A stretch of 64,000 nucleotides of DNA, taken from Phascolarctos cinereus. Its lineage: Eukaryota; Chordata; Mammalia; Diprotodontia; Phascolarctidae. A program made the position numbers and the translations under genes. The notes below the pieces were generated by a model, which was not told the DNA's origin, searched no databases, and worked only from the letters and a program-made list of their open reading frames with translations. Positions within the stretch are counted from its first letter, which is position 1; the number at the start of each line of letters is the position of its first letter. Location: positions 3,877,001 to 3,941,000 of the forward strand of contig NW_018343985.1 of NCBI RefSeq assembly GCF_002099425.1, written 5' to 3'. Shown here in pieces: positions 1-10,982 of the stretch.

Positions 1-1797
1 CAGTTGCTCATGGGTAGGCCAAGCTAATATAATAAAAATGACAATCCTACTTAAGCTAATTTACTTATTCAGTGCCATACCAATCAAATTTCAAAAAAAA
101 AAAAGGTTTTGTAGGGCTAGAAAAAATAGTAACAGATTCATTTGGAAGAACAAAAGGTCTGGAATATCAGGGGAAATAATCAAAAGAAATGCAGGGGAAG
201 GTGGCCTAGCAATACCAGATCTTAAATTGTATTATAAAGCAGCAATCATCAAAACTGCTTGGTACTAGCTAAGAAATACAGTGGTGGATCAGTGGAATAG
301 GTTAGGTATGCAAAACATAGTAGTCAATGACTATAGTAATCTACTATTTGATAAGACCAAAGACCTCAGCTTCTGGGATAAGAAGTCACTATTTGACAAA
401 AACTGCTAGGAAAACTGGAAAGAGTATCGCAGAAACTAGGTGTAGACCAAAATCTTACACCATATACCAAAATAAAATCAAAATGGGTTCATGATTTAGA
501 TATAAAGACTGATACTGTAAACCAACTGGGAGAGCAAGGAATAGTTCACCTGTCAGATCTATGGAGAACAGAAGAATTTATGGCCAAACAGGAGATAGAG
601 AACATTATGAAATGCAAAATGGATAATTTTGACTATATTAAATTGAAAAGTTTTTTCACAAAGAAAGCCAACACAACCAAGATTAGGAGGGAAGCAGAAA
701 ACTGGGAAAGAATTTTTACAACCAGTGTCTCTGATAAGGGCCTCCTTTCTAAAATATGTAGAGAACTAAGTCAAATTTATAAGAATACAAGTCATTCCCT
801 GATTGATAAATGATCAAAACATATGAACAAGTATTTCTCAGTTGAAGAAATTAAAGCCATCTATAGTCATATGAAAAAATGCTCTAAATTGCTATTGATT
901 AGAGAAATGCAAATCAAAACAACTCTTAGGTACTGCATTATACCTATCAAATTGGCCAACATGACAAAACAGAAAAATGATAAATGTTGAGATGTGGGAA
1001 AATTGGAACAGTAATGCATTGTTGGTGGAATTGTGAGCTGATCCAACCATTTGGAAAGCAATTTGGAATTATGACCAAAGGGCTATAAAAATGTGGATAC
1101 CCTTTCACCCAGCAATAGCACTTCTAGGGCTGTATCCCAAAGATTTCATATAAATGGGAAAAGGACTCACATGTACAAAAATATTTATAGCAGCTCTTTT
1201 TGTGGGGGCAAAGAATTGGAAATTGAGGGTATGCCCATCAACCAGGGAATAGCTGAACAAGTTATAGTGTAGGAATGTAATACAATACTATTGTGCTATA
1301 AGAAATGATGAGCAAGAGGACATCAGAAAAACCTGGAAACACTCGTATGGACTGATGCTGAGTGCAGTGAGCAGAACCAGGAGAATGTCGTACACAGTAA
1401 CAGCCACGTTGTGTGATGACTAACTTTGATAGACTTCACGTTTATCAGCAAGGCAAAGATCTCCAAAAGTCTCATGAAGGAAAATGCTATCCACATCCAG
1501 AGAAAGAACAATCGAGTTTGAATTAACATCAAAGCATACCCTTTGTTCTTTTTTTTTCTGCTTTGTTTTGTTTCCTCTTCCTAGAAGTTCCTCCATTGGT
1601 TCTAATTCTTGCTCAAAACATGACTAATGTGAAAACATGTTTAATAGGAATGTATATGTATAACCTATATCAGATTGCACATCATCTTGGGGAGGGAGGT
1701 GGGAAAGGAGGGGGAGAAAAAATGAAAACTCAAAAGCATATGGAAGTGATTGTTGAAGACTAAAAATAAATTAATTAAAACAAAGAAAAAAAAGAAC
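1..1797 (+). mobile_element. L1 LINE, 3' part (ORF2 C-terminal part, 3' UTR, A-rich tail)
   Basis: The segment encodes the C-terminal part of L1 ORF2p. One frame holds GLAIPDLKLYYKAAIIKTAW (about 200-268). A second (580-813) reads through the conserved stretch with DYIKLKSFFTKK, WERIF and SDKGLLSKI, and a third region near 880-960 carries the MKKCS and REMQIKTT motifs. All three have direct counterparts in mammalian L1 ORF2p after the reverse transcriptase domain. The frame is broken by stops and frameshifts, so it is a dead copy. A G-rich 3' UTR follows (about 1690-1720), then the marsupial-style end gttgaagactaaaaataaa and an A-rich tail. The 5' part lies outside the window. Similar 3' ends occur at 33635-34410 (minus) and about 55015 (plus). 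Confidence 0.93.
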
Positions 1798-2688
1798 TAA
1801 ATGCCCTCTAAAGTCTTTTCCCAGATATAAAACAGTGATCTCATTAAAAAAAGACATTTCACTTACAAGGGAAGTTTTTTGGGGAACGATGAATCAAAAT
1901 ATTTATTTTCCAAATACATGGTATTTAAAATAATCTAAAGTATATTTTATAAGAAAAATAGATCTTCATTTTTTAATGATTGTCCCTAGGATTACATCTC
2001 TATAATTAAAAAAAATGTAATGTAAAAATGCTAATTTGGGAAAATTACAAACCCTTACCACATTACATTAGCAATAACTGAGTTTCTAACTTCACCCACT
2101 GAATAATTTTTTTTTTAAAGACAAGTAAGCTTTAGGCACATTAACATTTGCTGTGTAGCCAAGTTTCTTCTCACTCAAATTTACATTCCCAATTGGACTC
2201 CATGTCATCCCTGTTGTCTTCCATGGTATCTGGTTTAGCATTCCTATCCAAAGTCTACACCAGAAGAAACAAATGGAAATACTGCCTTTGTTTCCTCCTC
2301 CTTTTTTCTTACCCAAGATTTTCAAGTCACTGGAAGCTCATGAAGCATTTCTTCTGACAATATCGTTTGTTTCCACATGACTCAGGGAAAGTGGGGAGAA
2401 CATAGCCGTGGGCATATTTACATGTTAACAAGCAAATTCACCACCCTTTCTCAGACAGATGGTCCAAAAAGGCTACACTTCCAAGTTAGCTTGGTCTGGT
2501 TGCCTCTATAACACTCAGGAAGAAGTCATCAACCATTGTAACATGTCTCTCTTGGAGGTGGTAATAGGTTTCTCTACATAGTGAATCTTTCACATGTAGT
2601 AACACTTCTTTAGAATCTATCCTCCACAAAAAGAACTTCATATCAGTCATATAATTCCAATGCTTCAGAATTTCTTTTTCCCTTGCTC
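1798..2688. other. Unique AT-rich stretch, nothing recognised
   Basis: No repeat family, convincing splice-bounded exon or long frame is seen. Frames of 69-77 codons overlapping at 2092-2357 on both strands lack coding character. Confidence 0.5.
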
Positions 2689-2689
2689 A

Positions 2690-2890
2690 ATCAAACCAGC
2701 CATCAACAAGCAGTTATTAAACAATTACTCTGTTCCAGGCACTGTTATGAAGGGTCAGGGATATGAAGAAAAATCAAAAGGAGGCCTTACCTGCAAGGAA
2801 ATTATATTCTATAGAAATGAGAAACAAGAGAAACTATATAAAGAGAAACAAGACAAGACATTAGCAGCTGGGGAATTTTAGGAATGCCTG
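2690..2890 (-). mobile_element. L2 LINE fragment, antisense
   Basis: It carries the reverse complement of the L2 3' end: the caggcactgt...tcaggga-atatgaagaa stretch matches the inverted 'stated value ... cttagcacagtgcctg' segment of L2, followed by the antisense region that in L2 reads into the ORF2 end. Divergent, so old. Confidence 0.6.
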
Positions 2891-3089
2891 CTACAGAAAC
2901 TAAAGCAAGCTGAGTTTTATTCACCAGCCCCTTGAACTTATTTTTTTTCCTCACTTTTCTGATGATGTTTTTTTTTCTCCTTGATATGCTACTTATAAGA
3001 ATCTCTAAAACCCTTTTACTTTGTTTATTTTCTCTTTCTTAGACTCACAAGATTGAATTCACCCCATGGTAGGGGAAGTATACCAGCAA

Positions 3090-3298
3090 TACTAGAAATG
3101 GCAGAGAATGGTGAAATGGGAAGAGTATGGGGCTTAGGGTCAAGAGACCTGGGCTTGGATCTCAACTCAGCCACTTATTATTATATGAGATCATGGAAAA
3201 CCATAAGACCCTTTTGAGCCCCAGTGCTGTCATTGGTAAAATTGGTTAGATGATCCCTAAGACCCATTCAGTTCTAAAATAGTCTAAATCTTAAAATA
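3090..3298 (+). mobile_element. MIR CORE-SINE
   Basis: Recognisable MIR order: gcttagggtcaagagacctggg, a degraded 'cacttactagctgtgtgacc' segment, then a 'tcattggtaaaattgg' equivalent of the tctgtaaaatggg block and the tgatccctaaga-cc 3' part. It differs at many sites, as expected of an ancient copy. Confidence 0.7.
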
Positions 3299-3299
3299 C

Positions 3300-3750
3300 T
3301 TGTCTATTTGTGGAAATCACCAAAATAGAAACCAAGTTACTTAGAAGAGGGGTCAATGGAGCTGGGGCTATTTCGTGTTTTCTTTGTATCTCCAGTTACA
3401 AGCCCAGTACCTAACATATTGAATACAATTGACAAGCTTTCATGAAACTGAACTATAGATGTTCATTGGGCCTATAGAGAAACCATTCACAAGGAACCCA
3501 GGGATTCCTGAAAAAGATGCAAGTAAAATGGAGTACAGGTGCAAAAGCATAGGTCAATGAGAGGAAAGGATGCAAAATGTGATCAGAAGAATAGTTATAA
3601 TATGTTCACGTAGCCATCATATTTTAGTCAGAAATACTGGCTAGTTCTATCAAACCTCCTTTTAGATGATGTAGATAACATTCAAGACTTTGACATCCTT
3701 TCTACCTCTAAGAGTCTAGCTAGGATTGTGCCCATGCCCATGGCTGGCAT
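3300..3750. other. Unique stretch between two SINEs
   Basis: No repeat or coding signal recognised. Confidence 0.45.
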
Positions 3751-3767
3751 GAGCACACATGCGTATA

Positions 3768-3948
3768 TCTGTGAGTCTGGAGTCAGGAAGACCTGAATTT
3801 AAATCTGATCATAAATACTAACGAGTTAATACAACCCTGGTCAATTAAATGAACCTCCCATCCTATTTCCTCATCTGGAAGAGGGAGATTTCAGCACCTA
3901 CCTCATAAGGTTTCTGTGAGGATCAAATGAAATAATATATGCATATGC
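3768..3948 (+). mobile_element. CORE-SINE (MIR/THER1-like)
   Basis: Contains gtctggagtcaggaagacct at the head, the tcctcatctggaagaggga block, and the cacctacctcataaggtttctgtgaggatcaaatgaaataat tail typical of the marsupial THER1-like CORE-SINEs. Confidence 0.8.
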
Positions 3949-3949
3949 C

Positions 3950-4648
3950 CCCCTCTGTCCTCTAACACTACCACCATTCTACTTCAAGCCCTCAGCACTG
4001 CATGCCTGGACTATTGCAATAGTCTGCTGGCGGGTCTGCCTGTCATTTATCTCCCGCTACTCCAACCCATTCTCTTATTTAGCCACTAAAGTGATTCTCT
4101 AAAGTGATTCCCTACTCTGTGAACTCTAGTGACTCCCTATCCCCTCCAGGATCAAATACTAAATTCTCTGTTTGACATTCAAAGTCTTTTACAAACTATC
4201 TCTCTTCTCATTTTCCAGTCTTCTTACACCTTGCTTCCCAAAATATCAATCCAGGAGCTGATGACCTGTCTGTTCCCTGAACAAAGCACCCCATCTCTAG
4301 GCTCTAGGAGTTTTCTCTGGCTGGCCCCTTCCATGCCTGCAATGTCCTCCTCCCTCTGCTATAATGACTGACCTCCTTAGCTTCCTTGTAGCTCCAAATA
4401 AAATTTATTCTTTTCCTGGAAGCCTACCTCAACTCCTCTTGATTCTAGTGCCTTCCCTCTATCAACTATTTCCTGTTTCCTGTACATGTTTTGCTTTGTA
4501 TATATTAATTTGCATGTTCCTCCTCCTTAGAGTGTAAGCTGTTTGAGGGCAGCAACTGTCTTTTGTTTCTTTTTATAGCTCCAGCATTTAGCATGGTGTC
4601 TGATACATAGTAGGTGCTTAATAGATGTTTATTGATTAATTAAGGCAC
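3950..4648 (+). mobile_element. L2 LINE, ORF2 end plus 3' UTR
   Basis: About 700 bases follow the L2 3' consensus in order: ggactattgcaatagtctgc near 4010, the tctaaagtgattccctact and gactccctatc region, the 'tttgacattcaaagtctttta' stretch, cagtcttcttacacctt, the gttccctgaacaaagcac and ccttccatgcctgcaatgtcc blocks, then the terminal gagtgtaagctgtttgaggg, agcatggtgtctgatacata and gtaggtgcttaatagatgtt. A frame of 80 codons at 4129-4371 is part of this element and is not a host gene. Confidence 0.93.
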
Positions 4649-4784
4649 TTCCAAAATTTAAAGGACTGTTAATGCATATATAAAATTTCAAGTTTCTATG
4701 AGCTTTTTCTGTTTTTGTGTGTTTATGTTTTTCCTGAGGCAGACTGAAGCCCTTCTGTGACATGGTTGATAGGCAGTAAATGGA

Positions 4785-4985
4785 AAAAAATATGAACTTG
4801 GAATTATAGGACAAGAGTCATAAAATCTAATTTGGGCTACACTGTAATGTTAATCAAATCACTTAACCTCTCTAGGCCTCAGTTTACTCATCTGTAAAAT
4901 AAGAGTGGTTGAACCAAGTGATTTGTAACATCCCTGGAACTCTAAAGAATGATCTTTTGGACCTTTGATCCTATACTTGGAACAC
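4785..4985 (+). mobile_element. MIR CORE-SINE
   Basis: Contains aatcacttaacctctctagg, cctcagtttactcatctgta and the 3' part ending in gacctttgatcctat, all standard MIR segments. Confidence 0.78.
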
Positions 4986-6225
4986 TGGCTTCCCATAGCA
5001 AGTTTTCTCCAATTTCTGATTGGTGTAATTACCAATCCTTTGAAAAAGACAGACACAGTGCTAGCCATCTGGGCCAGTAAGCTTCTTGAGTGGTAAGTGC
5101 AATTCAGGGACTGGGGACATTCCACCAGTATGTGCTCCTTTATTTATTTATTTATTTATCTTTATTAAGCACTGAAATAGCCTAGTGTTAGCAGCAATGA
5201 ATTGTGCCTTTGATGTGAAGGGTCACTACAAGTGCACTTGTGGTGGAAAAGTCATTTCCTTTTTTAATTAGTGTAATAATAAGGCAGAAGGAAATGAACA
5301 CTTTCATTTGAATCTGCTTTCTCTTCTCAAGCACACAAATTCCTGTCTGTCACTGATATTTCCTTTCAGATTAGTGGCGTGTAACTCAGTTCAACAATCT
5401 GGTCATTTCCATTTCTCACATTTGATTTTCGTTTACTTAGTTTTTCTTAATCTTGCTGCTGCCTCATCTCAGTTAATGGTTTATAGCAAAGCTCACTCCC
5501 AGAAAGGTAAGTTTCATGAAACAATTTCACAAAATTAAAAGTAAAAAAACATCTAAAGGCAACCACATGGCCTCAAGCCTTACTGAAATTACAATGGTTT
5601 GGATAGTAACAGATGGACAATGGACAAGTGACCATGTAGTCCATGGCAGTCATTGACTTAACATGTATCTTCTCATCACTCTCACCCTCGTCTCTTCTCC
5701 TCTTATCTCTTCTCTCTGTCCCTCTTTCTGTTATCATCCATTCCTACAGATGGCAAAATAATTTTCCTAAGGCACAACTTTAACCACAAAACCCCTACTG
5801 ACAAAGCTTCCATTTATATCAGTTCAGGCCACTCTAATTGTTAAGGTTTGAAATCTAAATAAAATGAGATGTTTTCAGTTTTCAAAAAGTTTTACTTATC
5901 TAAACCAGGGAGATCTTCAGAGCCAGGAAAGGACATTCAGCAAGGACAGCATTTACTCAGTTGGCCATAGCTTTCTACTTCTGTGTTGCTCATACTGGTC
6001 TGCTGGTCAGAAACATAAAGGAGGAGAAGCTGAATCCTCATGTCTTAGAAGTTTTGTAACTGGGCCACTAGGAAATTAAATCAACTCCCTCAGCTTGAAT
6101 CCTCTGAACCAACTCCTTTGTCAAGGAAGCTCTCAATAGTGTTTTAAAGGGAAAAAATACAATGTAGCCTAGTCTGCATGGGGTCAGGTCTTGGCATATT
6201 GCTCTTACCACAAATTGTCTTTTGC
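4986..6225. other. Unique stretch with a short (TTTA)n run
   Basis: A (TTTA)n run sits at about 5140-5160. The rest shows no recognised repeat. A weak exon-like pattern at 5473-5506 (ctcatctcag acceptor, gtaagt donor, 34 bases) is probably chance. Confidence 0.45.
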
Positions 6226-6227
6226 TC

Positions 6228-6695
6228 AGGATAAAATGAAAACCCCTTCAGCTTGGCATTTAAGTAGCTCCACAATCTCCAAGCTATCTCCACAAGCTTA
6301 TTTCATACTACTATCCTTTCTTAACTTCATGTCCAAGCCAAACAGGACTACTGACCTGCCCTGAACTCAGCATCCCTTCTCACAGTTGCATATGCTTTCC
6401 ACCACACTTAGGATGCATTGCTTCTTCATGCATTGCTTGTGCCAGAATCAAATTTCACGAGTTAGCCTAGGAGTCACCACCACCCCCCTCAAATGGCTAG
6501 TGCTTTGCTCCCCATCAATTCACCTTAAATTATTTGTATTATTGTTTGCATTGAATCCTGCACTCCAACCTCCCTGTATTATTTACTCCTTAAGGTCAAG
6601 GACTGCCCTTTTTTTGGTCTCCTTAGTACCTTACAGAGTACCTTACATGCAGCAGGTTCTAATTAACAGATTTTTGTTGAATCAAACAATAATTT
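6228..6695 (+). mobile_element. L2 LINE 3' fragment
   Basis: The segment keeps the ataaaatgaaaacccct and 'cttggcattt' stretch, 'gccaaacaggactact', the ttgcatatgctttcc block, ctccttaaggtcaaggactg and the gcaggttctaattaacagat terminus of L2. Confidence 0.8.
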
Positions 6696-6869
6696 CTTGA
6701 GTCGAAAGTGTGACATGGTAGCAAAAAAAAAAAGATACTGAGGTAATATTTTATCTTTTTAGATCCAACCTGTGATTTCATTAGCATGGAGAATTCCCCA
6801 TAAGGAAACATCCTCTAGCAATGCATCTGAAACTTATACCTGCAGAGTGCTACCCGGGGCTCCTGAGGG

Positions 6870-7000
6870 TTTGAGTCACTTACCCTCCTAAGCAGGCTCA
6901 CATAGATAGCTAGTACCAGTCAGGACTGGTACCCACGTCATCCTGCCCTTGAAGCCAGCTCTCTATCCACTTACAAAGCAAGGTCCCTAAGAGTATCTGA
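6870..7000 (-). mobile_element. MIR CORE-SINE fragment, antisense
   Basis: Reads as an inverted MIR: gagtcacttaccctcctaag, a degraded 'cacacagctagta' segment, then gccagctctctatccactta at its end. Confidence 0.6.
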
Positions 7001-8094
7001 GTTTTGTGTGAACCAATGGTTCTGATACATACTGGGTGTGTGACCCTGTCATATCATACTTTCAGTATTCTGTTCATTCAGGAGAGCTACATTTGAGGAA
7101 AAAAACATTTTCCATTTAAAGGGAATGAAAGGTAAACATGAATGGCAAAAATGACTGGAAGTTTTATTATATGAATATTGGTTAAAGGATACAGAGAGAG
7201 GACCAGTAGCCTGGAAGAGACAAGAGATGGACAGGGGTGGGTGGGGGATAAAACACTGTGGCTCTCTTCAAAAACTGAAAAATCTTCATTGGGAAGAAGG
7301 TTCTGCTTGGCTCCAGAGGGCAGAACAAGAGCAAAGGTGGGAGGTACCTAGATGCAGATCTCAGGTCAATATGGGGGGGGGGGAAGCATTTAGAGGGAAG
7401 ATTGTTTAAAAGGAGAAATAAATTAACTCAGAAGATAAGTAGTTCTCTGTCAGAGGGCAAGGGAAACTCGGGTTTCTTGCAGAAGAGGCTACTGTTCAGA
7501 CAAGGATGAGCTGCCATAGACTTTCCAAATTTAGGAATCGGTGGTTCAGATTAAGGTGGTTCAGATTGGTTTGTTCTCTCATCCATCCATTCATTCATTC
7601 ATGCATTTGCAAATTAAAACTATATCAATTTCTTCAGTTATTTCTAAATTAAGTGCACTTCTCTCTTTAAAAACTTACAAAGATTTATAGATACTGTATT
7701 GCTAGAGGGTAATAGAATTCAACCTTAGCTGGAGGAACTAGAGAAGTCATCCTTACAGAGATTTTCACATTAAAACATGTTGGTTGCTGTAGGTTTTGCC
7801 TTCTTTTTCCATCACTTTTAGCACTTTGAAAGAAATCTCCTAGCTCCCAGGCAAAGAACCCAAGAGGTGGAATCTGGCTCTGGGAAATGTAACCCAATCA
7901 AATGCTCAGCAAGGAAAAAGAAACAGCAAACATGGGGAAAGCTGCTTTGGGGGGCCAATAGAGAGGGGCAAAACTTCCTAGGAGACCATATACCATGGGA
8001 CCAGACCTGGCAGATGAATAAGGGGCAAGAAGTTTATGAGTTACAGAGTCTTTCCGGGAGCCCAATGACTGGAACAGAGAGGGATTGGAGAGGA
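7001..8094. other. Unique stretch, nothing recognised
   Basis: It includes a run of ten G residues at about 7373-7382 and a short ccattcattc run at about 7580. No repeat family or exon could be named. Confidence 0.4.
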
Positions 8095-8539
8095 GACACA
8101 TATACACTGGCATATATACACAATAATATATGCATACATACACATATACACCTGTCTACATATGCTCACATTTGATTGCATATAGGTATGCTTATGTGAA
8201 TTGTATGTGTATGCATATATGTGTATACATGTATGTATTCTATGTGCACAAATGCATCACATATATGAACATGGATGTCTCTGTATATGCCTATACTATG
8301 AGCCTTTGCATATATGTATCATACACATTTGTTTATGAATATGCACACAAATGTACACTATGTGCTTTGCATAGATGCATGCAAATAATATGTACATCAC
8401 ATATGCATGTAGGTACATTGTAATGCTTGTGGATGTGCACATACATATACATGTATGTGTATGTTGTATAGACTATATGCATATTATACATTGTATCTGT
8501 ATGTATAACATACATATACACATATACATATATATGCAT

Positions 8540-8580
<41 letters not shown>
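8095..8580. repeat. Alternating purine-pyrimidine tract ending in (TG)n
   Basis: Almost 490 bases of imperfect TATATG/CACATA alternation (tatatgcatacata-like units) end in a pure (TG)n run at 8544-8580. Frames on both strands across it are low-complexity readings of the repeat. Confidence 0.95.
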
Positions 8581-8583
<3 letters not shown>

Positions 8584-8584
8584 A

Positions 8585-9684
8585 ATAATATTCCTAGAAA
8601 CTGGCACAAAAGTCAGAACACAAATGTTGCTACATTGAACCTATGAGACATAAGGAGTTAAGTTCCTGAAACCAGTCAAAACTGTAATTGTTCACCAGAA
8701 ATTGCTGAAAATGCCCTTTTCTTTTTACAATTCTTTGCAATCAAACATTAATTCTGATAATATACACTTTTCCTAACACAATAGCTATGAAACAACTTAT
8801 AAAGTATAGTACAGAAAATAAAATAAGTAACATGCAAAAACATTTTTCTTGTTAGTAATTCCCTAAAATTCTGTGAGTTTTTGTGCTAATATCTCAATTA
8901 AAAATATTATTTTAGACAATATTCACTTTTAATAACACATGAGATGTAATGTATGGTACCATAAATGCTGTACAGTAAACAAAATTCTTAAAATAAACAT
9001 TTTTAACCTGAATCCTACCTTCCACTGTGTCAGATGGTGGAGTGAGGTCATTATACTGCATCCTATACCGCTGTAAAGCCCTTGACTGCCCTGAGAAAAC
9101 AAAGGGAGAGGTTACAGGGACTTTAGTTCCTGCTGTCAGTAGACGCCGAGTCTTAGAGGTCCTGAGATCTCTTCAGATTTTCTGTCCTTCAGGGCTGATG
9201 GATAAAGTAGGAGATTGTGAAGGATTAAATAATCCAGCAACAATGTCTGCTTCCGTGGTATCTGAGATCCTTAAGGGTCTCCAGCCACATGCCTGCAGAC
9301 ATTCTGGAACAAAGTTTATTTAACACTTTTATTTTTCTCATTAAGTTGCATCACTGACTGTGCACACTTGCTTAAAGCCCAAAGGACTTGTATTAAACTT
9401 TGGGGACATAACTACAATACAAGTCTTGAATTTTAAAAGCAAGCAATGAAAATATGCAATGAATATACAGAGAGCTTTTTACAAGAGAGGGTAAACAAGA
9501 CCAGTTAAGTGCCTAGTAGGAGATGGGCCTCTCTACACACTTTACATATTGCGCCTCACATTTTTCCCTCTACTATACATAGCTGCCAATATGTGGTTGC
9601 CAACCTGAAAGTGAAAATGAGGCTACTAATAAAATCACACAGATGCTTGAAGTCAGAAAATTGAGTGCATGAATATTGAGGATT

Positions 9685-9686
<2 letters not shown>
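8585..9686. other. Mostly unidentified stretch, possibly an old transposon
   Basis: The AT-rich part at 8640-9010 contains several gtatagtac, tggtaccata and ctgtacagta palindromic words, and 9020-9320 has a 98-codon plus-strand frame rich in Ser/Leu. The texture resembles the ends of old pogo/Tigger-type DNA transposons, but no terminal repeats were found and the frame is not recognised. Confidence 0.25.

Positions 9687-9687
<1 letters not shown>

Positions 9688-9724
<37 letters not shown>
9688..9724. repeat. (TG)n microsatellite
   Basis: A pure dinucleotide run of about 37 bases. Confidence 0.98.
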
Positions 9725-9726
<2 letters not shown>

Positions 9727-10165
9727 TAAATACCTGTGTAGTTAATGGTATATGATATCCACAAAGAGAAGACTTGGTGAGAGTGTCTGGCTGAAAGAGA
9801 CTCCTGCTGGAGGTGAGAATTGGGATGGTGCCTTGAGGGAAGCCAGAGGTAGAGGGAAAAGGGAGAGAATGCCAGCTCTGCAAAACAGCCAGTGCAAAGG
9901 CAACCAGTTGAGGGATGGAGAGTCATGGGAGAGGAGAAGAAAGGGGGATGGGCCACTAGATTGCAGCCTGCAAAGAGCAGAGCCAAGTGCAAGGGTGGGC
10001 ACTCATGGCCTTCTAGCACATATTTTCCCTTTTCTACTTTTGTCTTGTTTGACTTGTCTTCAGCACCCATTGCCACCTCCACTAGAGTAGGACTACCAAG
10101 AAGCAGTCTAAGAAAAAAAATTGAGCTTGGTGAACCATTCCTTCCTTCATGAAGCATCCCATCCC

Positions 10166-10166
<1 letters not shown>
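9725..10166. other. Unique stretch between microsatellites
   Basis: Slightly GC-richer than its surroundings. Several overlapping frames of 76-213 codons run into the flanking dinucleotide repeats and show no domain. Confidence 0.4.

Positions 10167-10216
<50 letters not shown>
10167..10216. repeat. (AC)n microsatellite
   Basis: A pure dinucleotide run of about 50 bases, in the opposite phase to the (TG)n at 9688. Confidence 0.98.
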
Positions 10217-10218
<2 letters not shown>

Positions 10219-10860
10219 ACTCACACACCTCCACCCCAGGTCCTAGACAGCTGTAAAGTAGCCTTCTCTTCACCTATAGGATGATCATCACACTTTCAGC
10301 CTGAGTCTCAGGAAGGTCAACCATAATGGGAAATAATAGATGTCCAGGGACAGCCCTTCAGGAAGAGTTGGTCCAGTACCAGGGCATGAATCACTATTGT
10401 CTGGTCTTCCTTCTGTTCCCTTGTACCATTTAAAGACCCCTCCCCATCACCAATTCTCTGAACCAGTCACGGGCAAGGGGATGAGCTCCAAGCCTGTTGC
10501 TGCAGGATCTGGCCCTATCTGGCTGCTTTGCTCCTGCCCTTTTACCAGAAGCAGGTGCGCTGGGAGGAGACCGCCTGAAGAGACGCTACTTTCATCATTG
10601 AGGGAACTAGTTCATCATGCCCACCCCAAAGCTGATCTTCTAATCTTGATGTTTCTCCTCTTGATAGAACCACTGGGGAAAAGTTTTGTTGTCTAACCCT
10701 AGCTAGGACTTTGGTCTGAAGGAGAAAAGAATGGAAAGAGGGAAAGGGTGGGGAGGAGGGGACAAATGGAACCTCAGAAACCATGAAGCCAGAATTTTAA
10801 AAGATCTGATAATGTATTCTAATTTTTAAAATGACATGGCAGAAAAATAGAAAGGGTCAA
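10217..10860. other. Unique stretch, possibly the distal 3' UTR of the TMBIM6 retrocopy
   Basis: No repeat is recognised. It lies directly downstream (minus strand) of the TMBIM6 copy. The vertebrate TMBIM6 mRNA has a long 3' UTR, so part of this stretch may belong to the insertion. No clear oligo(T) that would mark the poly(A) end is visible here. Confidence 0.3.
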
Positions 10861-10982
10861 AGCTTTTTTACCAATGCCTTTCTTTGTCATTGATATGCCT
10901 CCTGCTGTGTGTGTATAAAGAAGAAATGGGGGGGGGGTTGTAGGAAGAGAAACGATGAGAGAAATGCTAGGTGGTTATCATT
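10860..10982 (-). other. Probable 3' UTR of the TMBIM6 retrocopy
   Basis: On the minus strand, just after the stop codon, the sequence runs gataaccacctagca, a pyrimidine-rich part with CCC, a ttctttatacacacac segment, then atcaatgacaaagaaaggca and aaaaaagctttga. The order resembles, from memory, the beginning of the mammalian TMBIM6 3' UTR. This is recall and not an alignment. Confidence 0.5.

Noticed and set aside
5473-5506. A 34-base microexon with ctcatctcag acceptor and gtaagt donor
   Set aside because: Too short, no supporting frame beyond a few codons, and such pairs are common by chance.
9573-10214. 213-codon minus-strand frame beginning with a Cys-Val repeat
   Set aside because: Both ends are readings of (AC)n and (TG)n microsatellites and the middle has no domain.
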